This document shows positions 1 to 10,478 of a stretch of 64,000 bases of DNA, piece by piece. Each line of letters opens with the position of its first letter. Within the stretch, counting starts at the first letter, position 1. The stretch is from Nymphaea colorata (lineage: Eukaryota > Streptophyta > Magnoliopsida > Nymphaeales > Nymphaeaceae): contig NC_045139.1 in the NCBI RefSeq assembly GCF_008831285.2, forward strand, positions 14,614,354-14,678,353, written 5' to 3'. A program made the position numbers and the translations under genes. The notes under the pieces were generated by a model. It did no database searches and was not told the DNA's origin. It saw nothing but the letters and a program-made list of their open reading frames with translations.

Positions 1-1123
1 CTGCTTGCAGCTTGGCTCGGTCCAGCTAGCCCAGTTCTTCAGACTCAATAAAATTAGATCGGCCACGGTGTAAAAAAAAAACATATATACAGACCAGTCG
101 GTATTCATATGGAATATGAACTCCCTAAATTTTACATTCTAATCATTCAGCAGTTCTGGAAGGACCAGAGCAAATGCTTCACAGTATAAAAGAGGGGAAA
201 GAGAAAATATTGATACGGTTGGACACAAAAGCTCCACGCAACCAGCCAGAGAGTTGGGTTCGGATCTACAAGTTAAGAGGAGGTGAATAAATCGAGGATG
301 GAGGTCAAGCGACGATGTTTTACATTGACAAACTACAACGCAGGTCAACACCTGATCACCGTGATCTATCCAACGTTGTTTAAATTTTATTTTCTATTTT
401 AATACGTTTAATAAGATCTTGAGAAATTAAATATTCATGCATAAAAGTACTGAAAATTACCTGCTTTATCAGTTAACAATAAAGAATGTTCCGTCGTCAG
501 TATGCATAACCGAACTATGTGGTCCGGGGGCGAAAAGACGTGATCAAGAAAATCAACAAAGAATCCATGAATATTGCTAACTCAAGCTCCATCTACCTGA
601 CCATGAAGTTCGAGTTCGGAGATTGAAGTTGTGAAGAAAGCCAGCAGTTGAGTACCAGAGGCATTTCTCTTGAAAGGTGTCTGCCACATGTTGGGTCTCA
701 AGAATGGTCATGGCTCATAAATTTAACAGCGTTTTAGCCACCACTTACAGGAGCCGCTATGAAATACAACAGTGTTCCTTTTTTTTTTCTCCCAATTATC
801 CCTAACCTTCTAACCAAATCTAAAGGATCGAAGAAGCTGCAACCTAACGTGCAGGATCGGCACCTCCAGCATGTACAAAGAAATGGGTAGGTTTCCTTTC
901 GTGATCACAAAGAGGAGAAAAGGAAATGTTACCCAGATGCCACGGAATACTATTGATGTTATACATTATCAGCATTTTACTTCGGAAGGGCTGCACCTTA
1001 GACGCCATTATAGCCATCCATGTAAGTGCACCCTGGCAACAGCGAGATGAATAACCATCCTTTTCACAAATGAACCTCGTAAAGCCACAATGTTGAGAAA
1101 ATGAGAGGGCTGCGGTGCTATAC
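1..1123. other. 3' flank of the JMJ31-like gene, no gene recognised
   Basis: This stretch lies downstream of the minus-strand JmjC gene and probably contains its 3' UTR. Only short ORFs without recognisable protein character are present. A minus-strand AATAAA (tttatt on the plus strand near 386-391) is a possible poly(A) signal, but it is far from the stop codon. I see no RNA gene or repeat. Confidence 0.5.
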
Positions 1124-4100
1124 TCAGCGTCTTTGAGATGACTCTTCAGGTCTATCACATATAACCCCCAGATGCTGATCCAGCACGTTCCTCAGTACCT
1201 GAAATTGTGTGAGAGTACATTTGCATTTAAGAATCAGATTATGGTTGTTCAACAAAATCAAGGACCTGCTGGCATAAGAGGATTTTGAAAGACCACGGCA
1301 TGGAGACATAACAAAGATACATGATGTGTTCATGCACACACATGGAAAAGCAAGTGATTGTCTGTGTATGTATCTAGAAGAATTGCAAACTAAAGCAATA
1401 AACATAAATTAGCATTGACATGAAAAGTCTACATCATCATAAGTATGATACGGCAATCCTAAGGTTCCAAGAGCTATGAAGAACATAACCAGAAGTGATG
1501 CAATTGATGGCTCTTCATTTTAAAAGAAACGATAAAACAAGTAGCATTTTCTATACCAACACTGGTTTGACTCCTTGAAAATATGATGGTTTACGTGTCA
1601 CATCAAAGCAACAAGGGTACACAAGCTAGGCAACAAAGTGCCCATAGTGATCCTTGATCAAGAATTCAGTGAACAAAGAAAGTACTGTTTCTACCAAAAT
1701 GTGTTCTAAGACAAAAAATTGCCAGCAGCTCTATTATCAATGCAATTACCTGAAAGCCAAATGCTTCTTTCCGATTTAGGATGGCATCCATTACAGCACT
1801 CCGATCATCGAAAATACCATAGAGAAGGCTATAAAACTCATTCCTGAAAAAGAACCAGTACTAAGTAAAGAACAACTATACATCAACCTTTCTCTTTTGG
1901 AGCTGTGTTAGAATGATAAATTTTGGAATGCTAAATTGGAGAAACTGAAACAGTGGAACCTCAGCGATCCCACATGGAAAAGAAAGAAGTTACAGAAAGT
2001 ACAATGAAAGCAGGGTATCAATACAATGCACTGCAAAAGGTACTTTTACATACTGCTCCTCTTTTGTGGTTTTCTTGTCCATCTCATCGAACTTTTGAGT
2101 CAAAATTTCTGCTCCAGCTGGAGAAAGCATATGCAAAACAAGGGCTTCTAATGTTCTTGGAAAGCTTTTCTGAATACAAGAAGATGTCATCAACAAGAAA
2201 AGGCAAAATCAACAAATTATGTACCGTAAAAGAAATAGAAATACTTGCCACAGGAAGGAAATCTCTCGTCCATACTCCATAGTGAAGAACATAAGTCATT
2301 ATGCATCAATCTCAAAGGATGATATTTAGCTCAAACATTACCAATATAGGCCCCTAACGACTAATCCTCTGTGCAACTTTCTTTTGGCCAGCAAAAAACA
2401 TCACTCTCACTCTTCTTTGGCTTCTTCTAAATAATCAACGTATAAAAAAAAAAAATTCTAGTTTTTTATTATTTTTGTCTCAAATACTTTTGTCATACCA
2501 TGATTGCCCCAGTTTTGAAGTTTCTCATATTCTTATGTGATTATGAACTTTCCTTCCTGTGTAAACTTCTGCCCATTTGTTTAAATATAGTATTCATCTT
2601 TACTATCTCGGTCAAAGGTCATGATCATCCAGGTTTATTTTTAACTTACTGTACGCCCTTTTGTTTTGACCCAGTCATGGGTCCTTTATTTATCAGTTTT
2701 ATAGTGGCAGTCTGGTCTTTTACAGTTTTACTGCCTTGTCTAGTCCTTAAGTCAGGTTTTGCCTTTCTCATTGTAAGCTTTTGCTGCTGGTAAGAATGGC
2801 ACGAACTGCAGTTTCCTTGTACTGATGTTCAAAATAAAATATCAGCTGTTCTCTGATTGTCATAGTTGGGTTTTTGATATTCTAACACCAGTTAGGTATC
2901 ACCAAGTAATAAGTATAGAAGATACTCTTGCCACTCCAAATATCTCCTATCTTTTTGTTTTCTATTCTTCTGCATTTGTTATGTCTTTCTGTAACCTTCT
3001 ACCTTTTACCGAAGAGTTAACATGCTTGTTTGGCAATTAGTAAAACTGATCATGAATCAGCAGTACAATAATGCAGTGAAAACTGCAAGACAGTGAAAAT
3101 TAGACCATGACCCGATTTTTATAGGATGGCAAATAAAGCATAGATGCATGAAAATGTCTATCAGGTAAGAAATATGCTGAATGAACCAGGGCAGATTCCA
3201 TAAAGAGATGCTTCACAAAAACTACGTTATGAGGCTGCTACAAAGTGATCCTCTTTGTCTGCACCATTGCGTGTATGATCTGAGGCACTTCCCTTCCTCA
3301 GATGTGGATCGATATAGATATATTCACTATGATTGGTCTCTCTCTCTCTCCAAGTATTTAACTATTTATTCTTTTCATCCACTTCTATATTTTTCTATTG
3401 ATCTTCACAACATTGAAAATTTGTCCTGAAGAGAGAGAACTAATTTCTGCATATTAGCTCACCTTTTGTAAATATGCAACCATGCAATAAGTTATTACCA
3501 TAAGAATTAAGAAATAGAACAGAGATTCTTACCGCCATGACTTGCAAGATTTTTCTGAGCCCTGAAGGCTCAACTGACCAGAGGATGCAAGCAACAGGAT
3601 CATTCTCAACATAAAAGAAGTCTCTGACACTATTAACCATTGGAGTGCTTTCGGACTGAGTCTCACCAACCAAATCAGTAGTTCTGCTTTGAAGATTATC
3701 TGAATATACCAACCCATCTTGACCAGAAAGACTTACATTCTCATGCACCAAAGAAATCAATTGACAAAGAATATGTGATGCCTCAGGCTCTAATTGGCCA
3801 AATGGTATGCCCACTGTTTGATCTTTCTGACTTGTATGTCCATCGTAGACGTTGTGATCAGTGTGTAGATTAGTGCCCCTAGACACAGAAGTTACAGGTT
3901 CTGGCTCTTCAGGTTCATATAAGGCAGAAGTACCTGCTACAGAAATGCATGGTTATAAGTTTTAGCGAAAAGAACTTGCCTATAAACAGAGATTACAAGT
4001 AATTTCTTCCACAAAAAAATAAACCATGGGTTAATCCAACTACGGTATTGTGCCAATAAGGAGAAGACGATAATATACTGATGGTTAACCATGATATACA

Positions 4101-7100
4101 TAAAAAATTGCGGCAATTATTGAATAAGAAATTATTCACAACCTTCTTGCTTTTCATTGTGTGTCTGCTCATAGGGCTTTTCTACATACTTCGGGCTATC
4201 AGCAAAACTTTGATTCAATACTCGTTCCTGTCCTAAATTAATAAGTGAAAAATTATTATGGTGAAGAGAGTATAATCTTTCTACTGGAATTATAACTCTG
4301 TTTATGAGGTTAAGCATAAATATTACAATTACCATCTCCTTGTCCATCAGTCTGTCCATGCCAATCATGTGAAGACCAAACTTAGGCATATTGCATACAT
4401 ATGAGAGAGAGAGAGCACCACAATTAGATTGTTCCAAGAAAGTACTTCAAATTAAAATGGGGATGTGGAAGGTGAAGAATGACACTTCTTCAAAGTCCAC
4501 ATTAGAAAAGTCAGATTTCAAAACCTTCTCAAAATGATGCGCAAATAGAATGCATCCATATGTTCCACCATCGCAGACATTATATCAGACTGCCACCAAA
4601 AATTGATTGCAATAGTCAAGTCATCACTATCCACCTGGTGAAACCTGTTTGGAGAGTACTCTCATTAAGTTTTCTTTGTTCTTTTACAGAAGGCCGTGTA
4701 AGTTTCAGCAAGTATCCACAAGTTCAGTATAAAAAGGAAAAGGAGAAAATACTAAGTTTGCACCATGATACTATATCAGAAATAGAAGATATCAAATGTT
4801 TAAAATGGTGGTTGCAGAACCAAAAAAAAGTCAAATGCAGGACTAGCTTTCTGCAGTTCACTTACTGGAATCAGAAAGTGAGAAGAAGCAGGTAAGTTTG
4901 GGTAGCAAAATATTGTGAGTTTTGTGGATGTAAGAACACACCTTAAACTTGGATATCATGGTCAATAGAGATTAGCCTATGAGGAGATCTGAATCTTAAT
5001 TATTAGTATAACCACGCATTTGCAATGTAATATAAGAAACAACAGACGTATTACATTTTAAACTGAATGTCACTTGTGATTCTGTGAATAATCCATATTT
5101 TGTGAATAATCCATATACTTTACAGCAGAATTAAAAACTGTTTGTGCAAGATATATGTTACTAGTACTACATAACTGAGATTATCAGACTCCTTGTTGTC
5201 AAATGGCACGTGTTGGCTACTTTCTGATGTTTCCAGATAATGATCAAAATCCAAAAAATACATTCTTTGTGAACAACAAAATATGACAACCATCACCCAA
5301 TGGTAAATCCCTTTGGCTAATGCAACAGAATGCCTTTCGTCAACATGAGCTCAGGACTAATTCCTTGATGTAAAATATTAGCAAAATACAGACATAAAGT
5401 GTTAAAGATGCCTGAATTCATAAAGATGACAGACCTTTTTTTGAGAATGTCAATGACAAACTAGAAATTTAATGTCCAGCTTGTACAAACAAACCGGTAC
5501 ACCTTAAAAATAAGAATATGCCCAAACAAAAAAAAAATTACCAGCCTTCAGGTATAAAAAGTGCATCTCCAGCACTTAGGGATACTTTATGGGAAGAGTT
5601 GCTAGAAAATTTGGCTCTTGGATGGATTGAAAGATCCGGGTGTTCAATGTCTACAGCACTGCATATGAGAACAACAGAAATGCACGTTATGGCAGTGCAA
5701 TGAAGAATAAGAAATTTTTAAGGTAAATCTAAAAAATGTAAGAACAGGTGTTAAATCTAAACTAAAGAACAATAACTAATTCAATAATTTGCATTACAGG
5801 GAAACAGGTGGCATGCCTGTGATTAGAAGACTCTCCATGTAGAGGCATTGGATACAGAAAAGGGGTAGCAGAAGGTGGCCACAAACAGACTGAGATGATG
5901 AATGCACTTGTTAGATACTGGATAAAAGATTTACTGTATTCATACGACACAAATAAGTACCCGAAGTTGATTTTGTATGATGAAAATGCTAGAGAAAAAA
6001 AGAGGCAAAGCAGAAACCTTGCTTGCGACCAGTAACAATGCACAGAAGATTATGGTGTGGATCATAGTGGCCACTTGATCTAGAAAAGGTGTTATTCATC
6101 CAGAAATTGGTGGCTGACAAGGACTTGAACTCCAAGATCGCAGGCTGAAATAGCAGAAATACGAACTAAATTAATCAGAAAGACAGAAACACAGACAAAC
6201 ACTTGTGTGCAATTTAATTAGATGGGGGGTTAATTATGGAGATTTGCTGTTCATGATAAATTAGATGCTATAGGACAATAACAGACACAACAAATTCTAC
6301 TATTACTTACTCATGCATGGAGATAGAAAGTTCAAACCTTTTCAAAATCAACTTGGAGAGCTTGTATTGGAGAAATCTCTTTGTCACTATTTAAAACTGG
6401 AACCTAATCCAATAGAAAGGTAAAACATAAGAAAGCAGGTAGAAAGCTCTGTAGCAAGACATAAAGACAACACAAGAATTGATTGTGATGAAAAAAAATA
6501 CTACTTATAGTATTTTTTTTATAATAAACTTTTGCTAAAAGCAAATCTTCGCTTAATGAAATAATGAAAACAAATAACAACAATTTCATGCAAATCGCTG
6601 GTACGACCTGAGCCAAGTAAATGTGAGCAGGCAGTTCGCCTAAACCTGCACATGATTCATCCAAGTTAGTAACCACCTTCCCTTCCCCTTGTTCATTTGA
6701 ATGATCAGAGCACATGCCACCGCCTTCTATAACTGTGTGTGACCTTTTACAATGACTAAGGAAGCTAGAGAATGGCAAACAAACCTGCAATTGAAGGAAA
6801 AATGTTTAATTCAGACAAGATAATGCAGTAAGGTGAAGAAGATAAAGCTACCAAACCACAAACTACAGACTTAACACTAAAAGTAGAACAAAGGAATATG
6901 AATTACCCTCTCATGGCCTTTAAGATCCCCATAGAAAACTGGGCCTGACATGGATACCATTGCTTCAACAACACATGAACCTACTAGACCCTACAGATGA
7001 TATCACCACACATAAATACGTCATTCTTAACATAGCAAGAAATCATCTGCTCCAAAGAAGATCATAAAAGATGTTGGAAATGGTCATCCAATGAATGAAA

Positions 7101-8479
7101 TAAGTCATTAAGTCCTATAACACCAATTACAATGTTTTCTGGTCCAGTTCAACTTGTGCTTTTGAAGATATGAAGACCGTACTCATGACCAGCGGGAGGG
7201 AAATAACAATTGTAAGATGAAACATAACACATGGCTGCTATAAAAATGTCATTTATATGTTATGGATACAAAACTTCATGATTAAAGCTCACCCCTGCTT
7301 CCCCCTTTTTCACAATTTGTGGAATATGATATCACAAGCACAAGTAATAAATCTTCTTCTTAAACTTGAAAATTCAAGAACATCTTTAGTATCAAGTATT
7401 CACAATTCAGTGTGCATTTATTAGAAGACAAACTACCAATCTAGCACTCTTCTGAATCCTTCCGCGCCAAGTTTCTGTTGCCAACAGAACTAGGAGATAC
7501 CACTGTAAGCATACTATCTTGCCACTGATATCGTGTTTCTCTATTTTCTTGCCAAAACAATTCCTAACAATTTTTCTGGAGTCAATGACGGATACCAACA
7601 GGTACATGTCTCCTCCAAGCCTTTTAAGAAATTTAAAAAAATAAAACCCTTCCCTCTAGAACGAAGTAAATGTGCTAGTATCGCTACACTATGTCATGGA
7701 TTGCATTTCCTTTAGTATCACGCAATGTCATAGCGGAAAATGGGTAAAATAACCGTTTCTCCTTTTAGAGCACAAACAAGAATAAGTAAAATGGAAGCAT
7801 CACGTTTCAATAACCATATATCAGCCCAAAAACTTCGACCATATCCACATATTTAAATCAACTTTCCATCAATTGGTTCAAAGAATAAGAGAACCAAGGT
7901 CCAATGTTGCACCAACCATGGAAAAAAAAGACGTTCTCCTCTCACCAAGTAATTCTAGCGAACTACGGGAAAACAAAACGATCCAAAACTAGAAACACCA
8001 CTCGAAGTTATACTGATCACGAAAATCGTGCAAGTCAAAACACGCAAAATGAGACGAAAAAGAAGAAGAAAAAGAAACCTGTAGATAGTCCAGACCACCT
8101 TTCGACGGGTTCCATTTGGTTATCGCCGCCCATTCTTTCACACAACCACGGAACACCTAGAGAGAGAGAGAGCTTTAAGTGGCTCTTTGACAAAGGAGGC
8201 AAACAACATAACCATAAACCCATTCTTTCGCTCGATAACAAGCGAGAGAGAGTTTCGTAAGGGCTTCTTTGTACTTACAGCAGGAATACATTTGGCTTCT
8301 ATCTCCGACGAGAACAAAGACGGGGACAGGGCGCCCTTAAATTCTCTCGCCTTCAGCCCCTCTTCGCCGTCTCCTCCTCTTTCTCTCTCTTCTCTTCCTC
8401 CTCCTCCACCAATTTCCCTTCCTCTTCCCTCCTCCGCCTCCCCTCCTCCTCCTCCTCGTGCTCCCGCCATCGCCACCAT
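1124..8479 (-). CDS. JMJ31: JmjC-domain 2-oxoglutarate/Fe(II) oxygenase, JMJ31-like
   Basis: Predicted JmjC-only (cupin_8 type) dioxygenase of 610 or 611 residues. The family hydroxylates or demethylates proteins, but the substrate of the JMJ31 branch is not settled as far as I know. Exons (minus strand): 8479-8279, 8156-8079, 6990-6907, 6784-6608, 6403-6338, 6144-6018, 5889-5817, 5658-5542, 4644-4525, 4351-4333, 4227-4143, 3936-3533, 2169-2054, 1843-1750, 1198-1124; all phases join. Family signatures include CIPAVFRGCVKEW, GGLDYLQ, GPVFYGD and FIPEGWFHQVDSDDL. The iron triad would be H228, D230 (GHYDPHHNLL) and H310 (GWFHQ), with K243 in TGRKQV as the likely 2-oxoglutarate contact. A C-terminal helical part follows (SFPRTLEALVLHMLSP, AVMDAILNRKEAFGFQ). 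The start at 8479 is the first ATG in the frame and has G at -3 and +4; 8470 is an alternative. The intron-4 donor is weak (GTCGTA), and a second donor 3 nt further on would add one Val. Exons 7-8 are joined by a GC-AG intron. The JMJ31 assignment comes from remembered family sequence, not a search. Confidence 0.92.
3934..3939 (-). other. TAGCAG (NAGNAG) tandem acceptor before exon 12 of JMJ31-like
   Basis: The minus strand reads CTGTAGCAG followed by GTACTTCT. Either AG keeps the frame after the single G left by exon 11: the upstream one gives E-A-G-T-S, the downstream one E-G-T-S. Single-residue isoforms (611 or 610 residues) are therefore possible. Confidence 0.7.
4333..4351 (-). other. 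19-nt microexon (exon 10) of the JMJ31-like gene
   Basis: Exon 9 ends in phase 2 with AG after codons reading RIILR. This 19-nt piece starts with A, giving Arg, and then encodes LMDKEM before a GTAATT donor. Joining gives LRIILRRLMDKEM, which matches the conserved LRRLTDKEM-type stretch after the JmjC core. The next exon then enters in phase 0 at a CAG acceptor. Skipping it would shift the frame. Confidence 0.85.
5083..5116. repeat. two-copy 18-bp tandem repeat in JMJ31-like intron 8
   Basis: The unit TGTGAATAATCCATAT occurs at 5083 and again at 5101, 18 bp apart. It lies in the 897-bp intron between exons 8 and 9. Confidence 0.8.
5659..5816 (-). other. GC-AG intron (intron 7) of the JMJ31-like gene
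   Basis: The exon reads GESSNH and ends AATCACAG. The intron then begins GCATGCC rather than GT, and it ends at CATATGCAG. Joining AG to T restores Ser and gives SSNHSAVDIEHPD, as expected for the family. The nearby GT dinucleotides downstream give stop codons after joining, so GC is the only donor that keeps the frame. Confidence 0.85.
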
Positions 8480-9065
8480 CACTGCCGCCTCAGAGTCTCA
8501 GAGACCGCCCCTTATGCCCGTCATATGACGACACCAGCACCGCGGCAAAATTTTGGGAGGATGTTTCGTTTTGGACGCCAATACTTTCAATATAATTCCG
8601 TAGACATGCCTCATATTTCCACGTTTCTCGATTCGACCCGCAATTTCGTTAGTAACTGCAGGAAACCGGAGTCTGTCTTCCTTCACTGGAAGTCCGATAT
8701 TTGAAAAGTCAATAAAAAGTGTTCCCGTCTCCTCATTATTTTTTGAAGTTGAAATGAAACTTTGTTACTATGAAATGAAAGGCTATTTAAAGAGCCAAGA
8801 TTATATTTATCAGTACAGCATCTAGATTCCTTAGACATAGGGTAATTTCCTTCGTACATTTTGATTCCTTTGGCCCCTCGAACTTGGCTCAACTTCTCAA
8901 AGCATTAGCCTGAACTCAAGTGGAGGTTGTGCTCTGCAATTTTCTGCTTCCCCGAGAACTCCACTTAAACTTAAGCCGAGCACTGGAACTCAGCCCTTGA
9001 AGAGAGCTGTGGAACACTGCTGGGACATGACTAATATACAAAATCAAACACCTATAATAGTGGAG

Positions 9066-9066
<1 letters not shown>

Positions 9067-9114
<48 letters not shown>
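9067..9114. repeat. (TA)24 microsatellite
   Basis: This is an uninterrupted TA run of 48 bases in the spacer between HUS1 and the JMJ31-like gene. It is likely to vary in length between individuals. Confidence 0.98.
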
Positions 9115-9116
<2 letters not shown>

Positions 9117-9206
9117 TACCAGTATTACAAAAACTCTTTATTTTTTGTAGATGCTTTATGGTTGCATTTGGCAGCCTCGGACCCGTTAAAAAAAAAAAAA
9201 ACATGA

Positions 9207-9239
9207 ATTTAAGGTCAGATAGAGGGTCCGACCTTAAAT
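9207..9239. repeat. perfect 10-bp inverted repeat with 13-nt loop
   Basis: ATTTAAGGTC at 9207-9216 is the exact reverse complement of GACCTTAAAT at 9230-9239. It lies between two simple-sequence tracts and no gene. It could be a remnant end of a small foldback element or chance. Confidence 0.75.
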
Positions 9240-10478
9240 CCAAATCACCATGAATCTGAGAATCTCAAATCACATCCTAAAAGATTTGCTCATTTATAAA
9301 TGGTTACACAAAGGCTTAGTGCTTGCCCTTTAGACCTTTCCACCGAAGTTGCAATAAACTTTACTTGGAGACTTCGGGAAATCAGATTCAGATAAGATAT
9401 AGCTATTACGTATCCCTCTAATAATTTGACTTGGAGTGCTCGAACATAACAATGCAAATCCATATACCAGGCCTTTATTTATACTTAAATGGATGAGCTA
9501 TTATTATCAGATCAGGCCACGAGTTCAAATCAAATATCAGATTGCACCCAAACACTTATATCCCTATAACCGTACTTGTGTATAAACATTTCATGTGGAA
9601 CCATAAACCTGTTTCCACATCCGCGTGAAATTGTCATGGGGAACTCAAATTTTCTAATCAAGTTCCAAACTCGTCCAATAATATGAAAAAGCTGTTTACT
9701 TTCGTGGGAAAATTTTTATCTTGTTGGATAGGCACCGCTCATGCATTTTCCTTGCACGACAAATCAAATTTTTCATAAAAGAAAGATCAGACTCTTGTTT
9801 CAAACGCCCTCTAAGCTACTGTTAACTTGAATACATGCAATAGTACATTACTATCTTATTAACAAGCTTACAATACAAAATGCAATCTTTTTAATTATGT
9901 AATAGTCACAAATATTGAATAATTTATTTTGAAAATCCCCGACGTGATAAGAAACACGTTCCATGCACAAGATTTTCGAATTTCAGACATGATTCCCAAG
10001 AATGAACTCCAGATGGAGAGAGTGGCACATAGCCCTGAACTGAAAAAAATAAATGAAGTCTTCAGAAAATTATAGAAATGCTATTTGCATGACTAGACAA
10101 ATTTTGTTGTTGGAACGAGTTTTATATGGAAACCTATCACGTGCTTAGTTTGAATGCCTGCAGAACCAAAATGACTAATAACTTGGTAGTCCTGGAGGAA
10201 TAGTGTGTCCAGGTCTTAAACAAGATCAAAGGGAAAAAAAAAGCAGATTCTGCTAATCCTCCTCGCCGTTCACCCATCACCAGTGGGCAGCGGAAACGGT
10301 GCTGTGCACAAGAACCTGGAGTGCAGTAGAGAGCCACATATTTCCGTCTTTAGATGATAAAGAACCAAGACGTGAAAGAAGTGGATCACTTCATGGCTTC
10401 TATCAACAATCCGTTTCTTGAAAATTGGCAGCCCATGGGCCTTTGCAATGGCATTTGTTGTGCCTGAATCAAGAGGAA

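Larger units (their letters stand above)
8480..10478. other. HUS1-to-JMJ31 spacer with JMJ31-like promoter region
   Basis: Both flanking genes are on the minus strand, so this 2-kb stretch holds the 3' end of HUS1 and the 5' region of the JMJ31-like gene. The DNA just upstream of the JMJ31 start is pyrimidine- and CG-rich on the plus strand. Further right it is AT-rich, with a (TA)24 tract, an A13 run and a short hairpin. A minus-strand AATAAA (tttatt near 9925-9930) may serve HUS1. I see no coding region. Confidence 0.6.
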
